From: Streptomyces sp. CB01373
GTDB taxonomy: Bacteria > Actinomycetota > Actinomycetes > Streptomycetales > Streptomycetaceae
Reading direction: 5' to 3'
Assembly (NCBI RefSeq): GCF_002803075.1
Contig: NZ_NNBK01000013.1
Span: 200,419-264,418, forward strand
DNA: 64,000 nucleotides
Part shown: positions 50,947 to 59,990 of the stretch, one piece after another
Position numbering within the stretch: the first letter of the stretch is position 1
Layout of the letters: the number at the start of each line of letters is the position of its first letter
The notes under the pieces: model-generated
What the model saw: the letters and a program-made list of their open reading frames with translations, nothing else
The model's database searches: none
Told to the model about the DNA's origin: nothing
Translations under genes and position numbers: made by a program

Positions 50947-51870
50947 ATGGACCAGGCACCAGGCAGCCCGACGGGCCCGACGGGCCAGGACCCGGCGGAC
51001 CAGGGCCCGCCGGACGCCCACAGCCTGCCGACCTGCTACCGCCATCCGGGTCGCGAGACCGGCATTCGCTGCGTCCGCTGCGACCGGGCGATCTGCCCCG
51101 AGTGCATGGTCGACGCCTCTGTGGGCTTCCAGTGCCCGGACTGCGTCCGCGGCGGCTCCGGCACCGGCCACCCGCCCGCCGCGTCGCGGCCCCGCACGCT
51201 GGCCGGCGGCACCATGACCGCCGACCCCCGCCTGCTCACCAAGATCCTCATCGGGATCAATGTCGCGGTGTTCATCGCGGTCAGCGTCGACTCCTCGCTC
51301 GTGGGCAACCTGTTCCTGATCGGCGCCTGGCCGCCGGCTCCCTTCACCCCCACCTCGGGTGTCGCGGCCGGCGAGTGGTACCGCCTGGTGACCTCGATGT
51401 TCACGCATCAGGAGATCTGGCACATCGGCTTCAACATGCTGAGCCTGTGGTGGCTGGGCGGCCCCCTGGAGGCGGCCCTGGGACGGCTGCGCTATCTGTC
51501 GCTGTACTTCGTCTCCGGGCTGGCGGGCGGAGCGCTGACCTACCTGCTTGCCTCGCCGAGCCAGGCCTCGCTCGGCGCCTCGGGCGCCATTTTCGGCCTG
51601 TTCGGCGCCACCGCGGTGCTGATGCGCAGGCTCAACTACGACATGCGGCCGATCATCGCCCTGCTGGTGATCAACCTGATCTTCACCTTCAGCTGGAGCG
51701 GCATCGCCTGGCAGGCGCACATCGGCGGCCTGGTCGCCGGTGTCGTGGTGGGGTACGCGATGGTGCACGCCCCGCGCGAGCGGCGTGACCTGGTGCAGTA
51801 CGGCACGTGCGCGCTGGTGCTGGCGGTCGTCGTCGTGTTGACGGTGCTCAGAACGGTTCAGCTCACCTGA
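50947..51870 (+). CDS. Rhomboid family intramembrane serine protease
   Basis: 307 residues. N-terminal Pro-rich tail and a small zinc-binding module (CYRHPGRETGIRCVRCDRAICPECM; CPDC) precede about six to seven membrane helices. The catalytic Ser is in GASGAIFGLFGA and the His in WQAHIGGLVAG; the Asn/His of HIGFNMLSLWWLG complete the site. Cleaves membrane proteins within the bilayer; substrate unknown. ATG at 50947 with GAGGGGAA upstream. Confidence 0.95.
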   Translation: MDQAPGSPTGPTGQDPADQGPPDAHSLPTCYRHPGRETGIRCVRCDRAICPECMVDASVGFQCPDCVRGGSGTGHPPAASRPRTLAGGTMTADPRLLTKILIGINVAVFIAVSVDSSLVGNLFLIGAWPPAPFTPTSGVAAGEWYRLVTSMFTHQEIWHIGFNMLSLWWLGGPLEAALGRLRYLSLYFVSGLAGGALTYLLASPSQASLGASGAIFGLFGATAVLMRRLNYDMRPIIALLVINLIFTFSWSGIAWQAHIGGLVAGVVVGYAMVHAPRERRDLVQYGTCALVLAVVVVLTVLRTVQLT

Positions 51871-51879
51871 GAGCGTCCG

Positions 51880-52093
51880 TTGTCCACAACCGGTGTCGGA
51901 TCTTGTGCATAGCGTGCGGGAACGGGTGCGCCCCCTGCCGATGTCCTGTGTTGTCGCAGGTCAGGCAGGGGGCGTGCACGCTCTGGAGGAGCGGTGTGAC
52001 AGTCGTACCGGTGTCAACGGCAGGCGGGTTATCCACAGATCATCAGCGTTTTCCCCAGGCAGCATGTGGAAATTTTCACCAGCCTGTGGATAA
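51880..52093. promoter_or_regulatory. DnaA-box group outside oriC
   Basis: TTGTCCACA (51880-51888, exact Streptomyces consensus), TTATCCACA (52029-52037) and TTATCCACA on the minus strand (52085-52093), plus a weaker one at 52065. Situated in the 270 bp spacer between the convergent rhomboid gene and crgA, 20 kb from oriC. Confidence 0.65.
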
Positions 52094-52140
52094 CTCAGCG
52101 GATAGCCGTGGGCAAAGCTGCGTTCACCGGAAGGACGACG

Positions 52141-52395
52141 TCACTTCCACTGCGTGGAGACGGCGAACCCGGCGGCGATGAAGCCGAAGCCCACGACGAT
52201 GTTCACGTTGTCGAGGGCCTTGATGGGCAGTGAGCCGTCGGTCACGTAGAAGACGACGATCCAGGCCAGCCCGATGAGGAACAGCGCCAGCATGACGGGC
52301 GCGACCCAGCCGCGGCCCTCCAGCTTGATACTCGCCGCCTGCTTGGCGGGCGGCGGCGTGTAGTCGGCCTTCTTGCGGATACGTGACTTCGGCAC
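52141..52395 (-). CDS. crgA: Cell division protein CrgA
   Basis: 84 residues with two membrane helices (VAPVMLALFLIGLAWIVVFYV and NVNIVVGFGFIAAGFAV) and a basic N-terminus PKSRIRKKADYTPP, matching CrgA in length and layout. In Streptomyces CrgA coordinates septation in aerial hyphae; in mycobacteria it binds FtsZ and wall enzymes. ATG start with GGAGAG upstream. Divergent from the DUF881 gene. Confidence 0.95.
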   Translation of the reverse strand: MPKSRIRKKADYTPPPAKQAASIKLEGRGWVAPVMLALFLIGLAWIVVFYVTDGSLPIKALDNVNIVVGFGFIAAGFAVSTQWK

Positions 52396-52535
52396 GAGGG
52401 TCTCTCCTGTCGATGCGCTGGTGGCCGCGCAGGGAACTGGGCTGGCTCCGGAGCAGCGTACAAGGGCACTCCGAGCACTCCCCCGGACGTCCGTTAGCGT
52501 AGTGCTTCCGCGGCGCCGAAGGAGATAAGGGTACG

Positions 52536-53312
52536 TTGACCAATTCCGCCGACTTCTCGGGGACGGGTGCCGGCCCGGCCCGCACGCGCCGCCCGAGGCC
52601 CGTGCGGATCCTTACCGTGGCCGTCTTCGCCCTCGCCGGGCTGATCTTCTTCACCAGTTTCAACACGGCCAAGGGCACCAACATCCGCACGGACACGTCC
52701 CTGCTGAAGCTGTCCGACCTCGTCCAGGAGCGCAGCCGGAAGAACAAGGAACTCGACGAGTCCAACGCCGCCCTGCGCGACGACATCGAGTCCCTCGCCG
52801 CGCGCGACGACGGCGGCAAGCCCCAGGACGGCAGGCTGACCGGCCTGGAGAAGAGCGCGGGCACGCAGAAGCTCACGGGCAGGGCGATCACGGTCACGCT
52901 CAACGACGCCCCGCCCGACGCCACCGCGAAGCTGCCCGGCTACCCCGAGCCGCAGCCCGACTACCTGGTGATCCACCAGCAGGACCTCCAGGCCGTGGTC
53001 AACGCGCTGTGGAACGGCGGCGCCCAGGGCATCAAGGTGATGGACCAGCGGCTGATCTCCACCAGTGCGGTGCGCTGCGTGGGCAACACGCTGATCCTCC
53101 AGGGCCGCGTCTACTCGCCGCCGTACAGGATCACGGCGGTCGGCGACCCGGCGAAGCTCCAGAAGGCGCTCGCGGACTCCCCGGCGATCCAGAACTACAT
53201 GGTGTACGTCAACGTCTACGGCCTGGGCTGGAAGGTCACCGACGACGGAACCGCCACCCTGCCCGGCTACTCGGGCACGGTGGACCTGCACTACGCGAAG
53301 CCCGTGCAGTAG
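52536..53312 (+). CDS. DUF881 family membrane protein
   Basis: 258 residues. Basic N-terminus, one membrane helix (ILTVAVFALAGLIFFTSF, about 24-41), a short coiled-coil stretch (LSDLVQERSRKNKELDESNAALRDDIESL) and the DUF881 outer domain, with QAVVNALWNGGAQGIKVMDQRLISTSAVRCVGNTL. DUF881 proteins sit near division genes in actinobacteria and firmicutes; role unknown. Start is TTG at 52536, with GGAG 12 bases before it; no other start fits the N-terminus. Confidence 0.85.
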   Translation: MTNSADFSGTGAGPARTRRPRPVRILTVAVFALAGLIFFTSFNTAKGTNIRTDTSLLKLSDLVQERSRKNKELDESNAALRDDIESLAARDDGGKPQDGRLTGLEKSAGTQKLTGRAITVTLNDAPPDATAKLPGYPEPQPDYLVIHQQDLQAVVNALWNGGAQGIKVMDQRLISTSAVRCVGNTLILQGRVYSPPYRITAVGDPAKLQKALADSPAIQNYMVYVNVYGLGWKVTDDGTATLPGYSGTVDLHYAKPVQ

Positions 53313-53533
53313 TCGTACTGGTGAACGGAACGGCCCGGTTCGCGTATCGGATCGACAAAGGGCCGTACAAAAACGGGTCCGCGGTCGTTGAGGTGATCGA
53401 CGCTGTTGCCACGTACGTCCGGGCGCAGGCGGTTTCCGCACGGCTCACGGAGGCCGGGAAACCTCGGGCGCCGCGCCGTTAGTCTGGTGGCGTACGGCGT
53501 GAGTCTGGTGCCGTGGGAGACGGAAGGGACGGC

Positions 53534-53695
53534 ATGTACGGCTGGATCTGGCGGCATCTGCCGGGGAACGCGTGGGTGAGGGCGCTGATCTCACTGGTAC
53601 TCGTCCTCGCCGTGGTCTACGCCCTGTTCCAGTACGTCTTCCCGTGGGCCGAACCGCTGCTTCCCTTCAACGATGTGACGGTGGACAACCAGTGA
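53534..53695 (+). CDS. Small membrane protein
   Basis: 53 residues: MYGWIWRHLPGN, one membrane helix (VRALISLVLVLAVVYALFQYVF) and a short outer tail. GGAAGGGAC precedes the ATG. Its stop overlaps the pabA-type gene by GTGA, so it is translated with it. A short protein of this type upstream of pabA is typical of Streptomyces; function unknown. Confidence 0.83.
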   Translation: MYGWIWRHLPGNAWVRALISLVLVLAVVYALFQYVFPWAEPLLPFNDVTVDNQ

Positions 53696-54330
53696 GTGCG
53701 CGGATTCTCGTCGTCGACAACTACGACAGCTTCGTCTTCAACCTGGTCCAGTACCTGTACCAGCTGGGGGCCGAGTGCGAGGTGCTGCGCAACGACGAGG
53801 TGTCGACGGCGCACGCGCAGGACGGCTTCGACGGCGTACTGCTCTCGCCGGGTCCGGGCACGCCCGAGCAGGCCGGTGTCTGCGTGGAAATGGTCCGGCA
53901 CTGTGCCGCGACCGGTGTCCCCGTCTTCGGCGTGTGCCTGGGCATGCAGTCGATGCAGGTGGCCTACGGCGGTGTGGTGGACCGCGCGCCCGAGTTGCTG
54001 CACGGCAAGACCTCGCCGGTGGAGCACGAGGGCACGGGCGTCTTCGCGGGCCTGCCCTCCCCCTTCACGGCGACCCGCTACCACTCCCTGGCCGCCGAGC
54101 CGGCGACCGTGCCCGACGAGCTGGTGGTCACGGCGCGCACGCAGGACGGCATCATCATGGGCCTGCGGCACCGTGAACTCCCCGTCGAGGGCGTGCAGTT
54201 CCATCCCGAGTCGGTGCTGACCGAGCACGGGCACCGGATGCTGGCCAACTGGCTGGCGGAGTGCGGCGACAAGGAGGCCGTGGCGAGGTCGGCGGGGCTC
54301 GCCCCGGTGGTGGGCAGGGCCACGGCGTGA
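53692..54330 (+). CDS. pabA: Glutamine amidotransferase, component II of aminodeoxychorismate/anthranilate synthase
   Basis: 212 residues. Class I amidotransferase with the Cys nucleophile in GVCLGMQSMQVAYGG and the His/Glu in VQFHPESVLTEHG; opens RILVVDNYDSFVFNLVQYL. Supplies ammonia for p-aminobenzoate (folate) or anthranilate (tryptophan). The partner subunit is not in the window, so which pathway is served is undecided. Overlaps both neighbours by four bases (GTGA), joining a small membrane protein, this enzyme and a sortase in one coupled operon. Confidence 0.92.
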   Translation: MSARILVVDNYDSFVFNLVQYLYQLGAECEVLRNDEVSTAHAQDGFDGVLLSPGPGTPEQAGVCVEMVRHCAATGVPVFGVCLGMQSMQVAYGGVVDRAPELLHGKTSPVEHEGTGVFAGLPSPFTATRYHSLAAEPATVPDELVVTARTQDGIIMGLRHRELPVEGVQFHPESVLTEHGHRMLANWLAECGDKEAVARSAGLAPVVGRATA

Positions 54331-55499
54331 CCGCGCTGCGCCCCGAGCGCGAGACGGACACCTCGTACGGGCAGCAGTCGTACGGGGGACCGGACGCGTT
54401 CGAAGGGTGGTACGGCGCCGGCCAGGCGCAGGGTGTGCCCCAGGACCCCTACGCCGCGTCCTACGGGCCGCAGGGGGCGGCGCCCCAGCAGGTCGCCCCG
54501 AACGTGCCCCCGCAGGGCGCGGAGCCCCCGCAGGGCGCGACGGGGGCGCCGTACGGGTCCTCGGGCGACGCGACGGCGTATCTGCCTCCCGTCGACGACG
54601 AGACGATGGCGCTGCGGATCCCGGAACCGCCGCCTGGCGCCTCTTCCGCCGCGCAGGCCTCCTCGCCCTCGCCGGGTGGGCGCGCGGCCCGCAGAAAGGC
54701 CGCCAGGCGCCGTAACGGACGTCGTGGGGCCGCTGGCGGCCCGCTGCCGGAGGAGGACAGCCCGGCGGACCGGTCGTCGGCGCCGCTGTCCCGGATGGAG
54801 GCGCGCCGGCAGGCGCGGGCGCGCAGGGCGAGCCCGGCCGTGATCGCCAGCCGGGTCATCGGCGAGCTGTTCATCAGCACCGGTGTGGTGATGCTGCTCT
54901 TCGTCACCTACCAGTTGTGGTGGACGAACGTCCGGGCGCACGCGCAGGCGGGCAGTGAGGCGCACCAGCTCCAGGACGACTGGGCGAGCGGCAAGCGCAG
55001 CCCCGGGACGTTCGAGCCGGGGCAGGGCTTCGCCCTCCTGCACATCCCGAAGCTGGACGTGGTGGTGCCCATCGCGGAGGGCACCAGCAAGGCGAAGGTG
55101 CTGGACAAGGGCATGGTCGGGCACTACGGCAAGGGCGATCTCAACACGGCGATGCCCGACGCGAAGACGGGCAACTTCGGGCTGGCGGGCCACCGCAACA
55201 CGCACGGTGAGCCGTTCCGGTACATCAACAAGCTCTCGCCGGGCGACGCGATCGTCGTGGAGACGCAGGACACGTACTTCGTCTACAAGATGGCGTCGAT
55301 CCTGCCGGTGACCCCGCCGGCCAACATCAGCGTCCTCGATCCCGTTCCGAAGGGGTCGGGCTTCACCGGACCCGGCCGTTACATCACGCTGACCACGTGC
55401 ACACCGGAGTTCACCAGCAAGTACCGGATGATCGTCTGGGGCAAGATGGTCGAGGAACGGCCGCGCAGCAAGGGCAAGCCGGATGCGCTCGTCAGTTAA
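54327..55499 (+). CDS. Class E sortase (first copy)
   Basis: 390 residues. Disordered Gly/Pro/Gln-rich cytoplasmic half, one membrane helix (VIGELFISTGVVMLLFVTYQLWW, about 173-195), then a sortase domain with the catalytic Cys (about 358) in ITLTTCTPEFTSKYRMIVWG, His in LAGHRNTHGEPF and Arg in SKYRM. Class E sortases attach LAXTG-type proteins such as chaplins to the wall. GTG start at 54327 overlaps the pabA stop. Followed 14 bp later by a second sortase. Confidence 0.93.
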   Translation: MTALRPERETDTSYGQQSYGGPDAFEGWYGAGQAQGVPQDPYAASYGPQGAAPQQVAPNVPPQGAEPPQGATGAPYGSSGDATAYLPPVDDETMALRIPEPPPGASSAAQASSPSPGGRAARRKAARRRNGRRGAAGGPLPEEDSPADRSSAPLSRMEARRQARARRASPAVIASRVIGELFISTGVVMLLFVTYQLWWTNVRAHAQAGSEAHQLQDDWASGKRSPGTFEPGQGFALLHIPKLDVVVPIAEGTSKAKVLDKGMVGHYGKGDLNTAMPDAKTGNFGLAGHRNTHGEPFRYINKLSPGDAIVVETQDTYFVYKMASILPVTPPANISVLDPVPKGSGFTGPGRYITLTTCTPEFTSKYRMIVWGKMVEERPRSKGKPDALVS

Positions 55500-55513
55500 A
55501 GGGCGGATGAACA

Positions 55514-56287
55514 GTGGCAGCGACCACGGACGACACGGCAGGGCACACCGACGGCCGCGAAGGGCACGGTGACGCGTCGGGCGCCGGCCGAGGGCGGCGC
55601 CGCCGGGGGACCGGCCCGCTGGCCCTCGCCGTCAGCGTCTTCGGTGAGCTCCTGATCACGACGGGTCTGGTTCTCGGCCTGTTCGTCGTCTACTCCCTGT
55701 GGTGGACGAACGTCCTGGCGGACCGCAAGGCCGACCGGGAGGGCGGCAAGGTCCGCGACGAGTGGGCGCATTCCGTGCCCGGCGGCCCCGGAGCGCTGGA
55801 CACCAAGGACGGCATCGGCTTCCTGCACGTGCCGTCCATGCACAACGGCGAGGTCCTGGTCAAGAAGGGCACGGCGGAGGAGATCCTCAACGACGGGGTG
55901 GCCGGCTACTACACGGACCCCGCCAAGGCGACCCTTCCGATGTCCGGCAAGGCCGGCAACTTCACCCTCGCCGCCCACCGGGACGGTCACGGTGCCAAGT
56001 TCCACAACATCGACAAGATGCGCGTGGGCGATCCGGTCGTCTTCGAGACCAAGGACAAGTGGTACGTCTACAAGGTCTACGACATCCTCCCGGAGACCTC
56101 CAAGTACAACGTCCAGGTCCTGTCCGCGGTCCCCGAGGAGTCGGGCGTCAAGAAGCCCGGCCACTACATCACCCTGACGACCTGCACGCCGGTGTACACC
56201 TCCCGCTACCGCTACGTGGTCTGGGGCGAACTGGTCCGCACGGAGAAGGTCGACGCCAGGCGGACCCCGCCGGCGGAACTGCGATGA
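55514..56287 (+). CDS. Class E sortase (second copy)
   Basis: 257 residues. Short basic N-terminus, membrane helix (VFGELLITTGLVLGLFVVYSLWW) and a sortase domain with the Cys (about 224) in ITLTTCTPVYTSRYRYVVWG and His in LAAHRDGHG. Related to the preceding copy but lacks its long cytoplasmic half. GTG start at 55514. Tandem pair on one transcript, ended by a bidirectional terminator. Confidence 0.93.
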   Translation: MAATTDDTAGHTDGREGHGDASGAGRGRRRRGTGPLALAVSVFGELLITTGLVLGLFVVYSLWWTNVLADRKADREGGKVRDEWAHSVPGGPGALDTKDGIGFLHVPSMHNGEVLVKKGTAEEILNDGVAGYYTDPAKATLPMSGKAGNFTLAAHRDGHGAKFHNIDKMRVGDPVVFETKDKWYVYKVYDILPETSKYNVQVLSAVPEESGVKKPGHYITLTTCTPVYTSRYRYVVWGELVRTEKVDARRTPPAELR

Positions 56288-56304
56288 GCTGACCGGCGTA
56301 CGAC

Positions 56305-56344
56305 GGAGCCCCGGTTCCCCTTGTTGGAGGGGAGCCGGGGCTCC
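56305..56344. terminator. Bidirectional terminator between sortase and pknB
   Basis: 16 bp stem (56305-56320 with 56329-56344, one G-T pair), between convergent stops. Confidence 0.85.
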
Positions 56345-56362
56345 GAGTGCCGGGGTCGGGGG

Positions 56363-58333
56363 TCAGCCGCCGAAGAAGCCGCCGTTGCCCCTGTTGTTGC
56401 CTCCCCCGAAGGTGGTCAGCGTGATCTGGGTGCTGCCGGGGTCGTCGACCTCTTGCCCCTCGCCCGGATCCTGCTTGAAGACCACCGAGTTGTCGTCCTG
56501 GTTGCTGCCATCGGCGAACTGGACGTTGGTGAAGCCCTCAGCCGCGAGTATCTGCCTGGCCTCCGCCACCGTTCGGCCGCGGACGTTGGGCACCTGCTTC
56601 TTCTGCTGCTGGAACTTGCCGACCTGGATGTTCACGTTCGCACCCTTGTCGACCTGCTGGCCGATGCCCGGGTCGGTCTGGACGACCTTGCCGTCCCGGT
56701 TGGGGTCGTCGGTGGGCACCTCGCTGCACGTGCTGTTGAGGTTGACGCCCTGAAGCACCTGCTGGGCCTCTTGGCAGGTCTTGCCCGAGACGTCCGGGAC
56801 CGCGACCTGCCTCTTCTCCGTGGCGACCGTGAGCGTGATGGTGGAGCCCTTCTCCACCTTCGTGTCGCCCTTGACGTCCTGGTCGATGACTACATCGGGA
56901 TCCTGGTCCGACTCCTGGGTCTTCTTCTCGACCTTGAAGCCCAGATCGTCCAACTGGGACTGCGCCGCCTCGAAGCTCAGGCCGCGGACACTGGGAACCG
57001 TCACCTTCGGCGCCCCGGTCGACAGCACCAGGTTGACCGTGTCGCCCTTCTTGACCTTGCCGTCCTTGGGTTCCTGCGAGCAGACCCTGCCCTTGGGCTG
57101 GTCGTCGCAGGTGTCCTGGGTGAAGGCCACTTCGATGCTGGCGTTCCTGGCCGACTCCTGGGCCTCGCGCTTCGTCTGGCCGACGAAGATGGGGACGTTC
57201 AACTCGTCGTTGTTGACGCCGTTGCTGCTGAAGGCGTACATGCCGATGAAGATCGCGCCGACGAGGACCAGGAGGCCGGCGACGATCAGCATGATCGTCG
57301 AGGTGTTGGACTTCTTCTGACGGCGCCGGTCGGGGCGGTCGTCGTAGCCGTAGCCGCCGTCGTCCGGGTTCATGGGCGGCAGCATCGTCGTCGCGCCCGC
57401 GGCTCCGGCGTCGGAGCGCAGGGCGGTGGTCGGCTGGTCGTCGGGGTAGCCGCCGTAGCCGACCGCGCCCATGGCGGCCGTGGCCGCGACCGGCTGGCCG
57501 TCGAGGCAGGCCTCGATGTCGGCGCGCATCTCGTCGGCGGACTGGTAGCGGTAGTCGGGGTCCTTGACCAGCGCCCGCATCACGATCGCGTCCATCTCGG
57601 GCGTGATCTCCGGGTCGAAGACGCTCGGCGGCTGCGCCTCCTCGCGCACGTGCTGGTAGGCCACCGCGACCGGGGAGTCACCCACGAAGGGCGGGCGGAC
57701 CGTCAGTAGCTCGTAGAGCAGGCAACCTGTCGAGTACAGGTCCGAGCGCGCGTCGACCTGCTCGCCTTTGGCCTGCTCGGGAGACAGGTACTGGGCGGTG
57801 CCGATGACGGCCGCGGTCTGGGTCATGGTCATGCCGGAGTCGCCCATGGCGCGGGCGATGCCGAAGTCCATGACCTTGACCTGGCCGTTGCGGGTCAGCA
57901 TGACGTTGGCAGGCTTGATGTCGCGGTGGACGATGCCGCTGCGGTGGGCGTACTCCAGGCCCTGGAGAATGCCGATGGTCATCTCCATGGACCGCTCCGG
58001 CAGCAGCTTGCGGCCGCTGTGCAGCAGTTCCCGGAGCGTGGAGCCGTCGACGTACTCCATCACGATGTACGGGATCGAGACCCCGTCGATGTAGTCCTCG
58101 CCCGTGTCGTAGACCGCGACGATCGCGGGATGGTTGAGCGAGGCGGCCGACTGGGCCTCCCGGCGGAACCGGGCCTGGAAGGAAGGGTCGCGCGCCATGT
58201 CGGCGCGGAGCGTCTTCACCGCCACGGTGCGTCCCAGCCGGGTGTCATGCGCGAGGTACACCTCCGCCATGCCACCACGGCCGAGCACATGGCCCAGCTC
58301 GTACCGGCCGCCGAGGCGACGCGGCTCTTCCAT
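56363..58333 (-). CDS. pknB: Ser/Thr protein kinase PknB with PASTA domains
   Basis: 656 residues. Cytoplasmic kinase domain (1-275) with GRGGMAEVY, VAVKTL, HRDIKPANVML and DFGIA; a linker; one membrane helix (TSTIMLIVAGLLVLVGAIFIGMYAF, about 345-368); and four PASTA repeats (about 380-640) that bind muropeptides/lipid II. The end is Gly/Asn-rich. Senses wall synthesis and phosphorylates FhaA, MurJ-pseudokinase and other targets in related actinobacteria. ATG at 58333. First of the reverse-strand cluster reading pstP-ftsW-pbpA-pknB. Confidence 0.96.
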   Translation of the reverse strand: MEEPRRLGGRYELGHVLGRGGMAEVYLAHDTRLGRTVAVKTLRADMARDPSFQARFRREAQSAASLNHPAIVAVYDTGEDYIDGVSIPYIVMEYVDGSTLRELLHSGRKLLPERSMEMTIGILQGLEYAHRSGIVHRDIKPANVMLTRNGQVKVMDFGIARAMGDSGMTMTQTAAVIGTAQYLSPEQAKGEQVDARSDLYSTGCLLYELLTVRPPFVGDSPVAVAYQHVREEAQPPSVFDPEITPEMDAIVMRALVKDPDYRYQSADEMRADIEACLDGQPVAATAAMGAVGYGGYPDDQPTTALRSDAGAAGATTMLPPMNPDDGGYGYDDRPDRRRQKKSNTSTIMLIVAGLLVLVGAIFIGMYAFSSNGVNNDELNVPIFVGQTKREAQESARNASIEVAFTQDTCDDQPKGRVCSQEPKDGKVKKGDTVNLVLSTGAPKVTVPSVRGLSFEAAQSQLDDLGFKVEKKTQESDQDPDVVIDQDVKGDTKVEKGSTITLTVATEKRQVAVPDVSGKTCQEAQQVLQGVNLNSTCSEVPTDDPNRDGKVVQTDPGIGQQVDKGANVNIQVGKFQQQKKQVPNVRGRTVAEARQILAAEGFTNVQFADGSNQDDNSVVFKQDPGEGQEVDDPGSTQITLTTFGGGNNRGNGGFFGG

Positions 58334-58502
58334 AGCTAGCTACCAGCCCTCTCCGTCGGTCCCGACCGGCACCCTTGTGCCGCCGGAGGCTGCTGTCCGG
58401 GCCTACCGTACCCGGCTCGCTCTGTGTGACTTGGCCAAGCCCGTCACCCGATACAGGACCGGTATCGCAACGTGCACCGATGTGAAGGGAGCGTGACAGG
58501 AC

Positions 58503-59990
58503 TCACTGCCTGGCGCTGATGACCGCCTCCATGACGTTCTTCGCGATGGGAGCCGCCAGGCCGCCGCCGGAGATGTCGTCGCGGTTGGCGTTGTTGTCCT
58601 CGACCACCACGGCCACGGCGACCGGCGAGCTGCCGTCGGCGAGCTTGGCGTAGGAGATGAACCAGGCGTACGGCTTCTCGCTGTTGTCGACGCCGTGCTG
58701 GGCGGTACCGGTCTTGCCGCCCACCGTGACGCCGTTGATCTTCGCGTTCTGGCCGGTGCCGTCCTTGACGACGGTCTCCATCATCGACTGGAGGATCTGG
58801 GCGTTCTGCGAGCTGAGCGGCCGGCTCAGCTCCTGCGGCTCCGTCTGCTCCAGGGTGTCCACGCTGGGCGACTGCAGCTTGTCGACCATGTACGGCTTCA
58901 TCAGCTTGCCGTCGTTGGCGACGGCGGAGGCGACCATGGCCATCTGGAGCGGGGTGGCGGCGGTGTTGAACTGGCCGATGGAGGACAGGGCCGTCTGCGA
59001 CTCGTTCATGTCGTCGGAGAACACCGAGGCGTTGCTGCGCACCGGCGTGAACTGCTCGCTGTCGAAGCCGAACTTCTTCGCCTCCTCGAGCATCTTGTCG
59101 TTGCCGAGGTCCGCGCCGATCTTGCCGAAGACGGTGTTGCAGGACACCCGCAGCGCCTCACGCATGGTGGCGTCCTTGCAGGGGATGTTGCCCTCGTTCT
59201 GCAGCGGCGTCGTCGTGCCCGGCATGATCCACGGCAGTGGCGAGTTGGTGGCTTCGTCCGCCGACTTGTACAGGCCGTTCTCCAGCGCGGCGGCCGCGGT
59301 GACCACCTTGAAGGTGGAGCCCGGCGGGTAGGTCTCGCGCAGTGCCCGGTTCAGCGTCGGGTCGTTGGGGTCGGCCGTCTTCTGGAGCTTCTGCCAGGCC
59401 TCGCCGTCCTTGTTGGAGTTGCCGGCGAACGACGACGGGTCGTAGGACGGGTAGGACGCCAGGGCGAGGATCTTGCCGGTGGCGGGGTCGAGGGCCACCG
59501 CGGCACCCTTGCCGCCGACCTTCTTCAGGCCGTCGTAGGCGGCCTTCTGCGCGGCCGGGTTGAGCGTGGTGACCACGTTGCCGCCCTGCTTGGGCTTGCC
59601 GGTGATCATGTCCAGGGTGTTGCGGAAGAACAGCCGGTCGTCGTTGCCGGTGAGGATGCCGTCCTCGATGGACTCCAGCTGGGTGGCGCCGAAGGCCTGG
59701 GAGGTGAACCCGGTGACCGGCGCCCACATGGGGCCGTCCTTGTACGTGCGCTTGTACTTGAGGTCGTTGAGTCCGTTGCTCTTGGTCTCGACCGACCCGG
59801 TGATCGGGTTGCCGCCGCCGACGATGATGTCGCCGCGCGGGGTCGCGTAACGGGCGATGGTGACACGGCGGTTGTGCTTGTCGTTCTTGAGGGTGTCGGC
59901 CTTGACGTACTGGATCCAGTTGTCACGGACGAGCAGGGTGAGTACGAGGAGACCGCAGAAGATCGCGATTCGGCGCAGGGGCTTGTTCAC
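58503..59990 (-). CDS. pbpA: Penicillin-binding protein 2 (class B, PbpA)
   Basis: 495 residues. One N-terminal membrane helix (RRIAIFCGLLVLTLLVRDNW), a dimerisation domain and a transpeptidase with GSTFK (Ser 225), SCN (in RVSCNTVFGKIG) and KTGTA (about 425). Cross-links peptidoglycan with its partner FtsW/RodA, encoded immediately upstream with a four-base overlap (59987-59990). Homologue of mycobacterial PbpA, needed for cell length control. Confidence 0.95.
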   Translation of the reverse strand: MNKPLRRIAIFCGLLVLTLLVRDNWIQYVKADTLKNDKHNRRVTIARYATPRGDIIVGGGNPITGSVETKSNGLNDLKYKRTYKDGPMWAPVTGFTSQAFGATQLESIEDGILTGNDDRLFFRNTLDMITGKPKQGGNVVTTLNPAAQKAAYDGLKKVGGKGAAVALDPATGKILALASYPSYDPSSFAGNSNKDGEAWQKLQKTADPNDPTLNRALRETYPPGSTFKVVTAAAALENGLYKSADEATNSPLPWIMPGTTTPLQNEGNIPCKDATMREALRVSCNTVFGKIGADLGNDKMLEEAKKFGFDSEQFTPVRSNASVFSDDMNESQTALSSIGQFNTAATPLQMAMVASAVANDGKLMKPYMVDKLQSPSVDTLEQTEPQELSRPLSSQNAQILQSMMETVVKDGTGQNAKINGVTVGGKTGTAQHGVDNSEKPYAWFISYAKLADGSSPVAVAVVVEDNNANRDDISGGGLAAPIAKNVMEAVISARQ

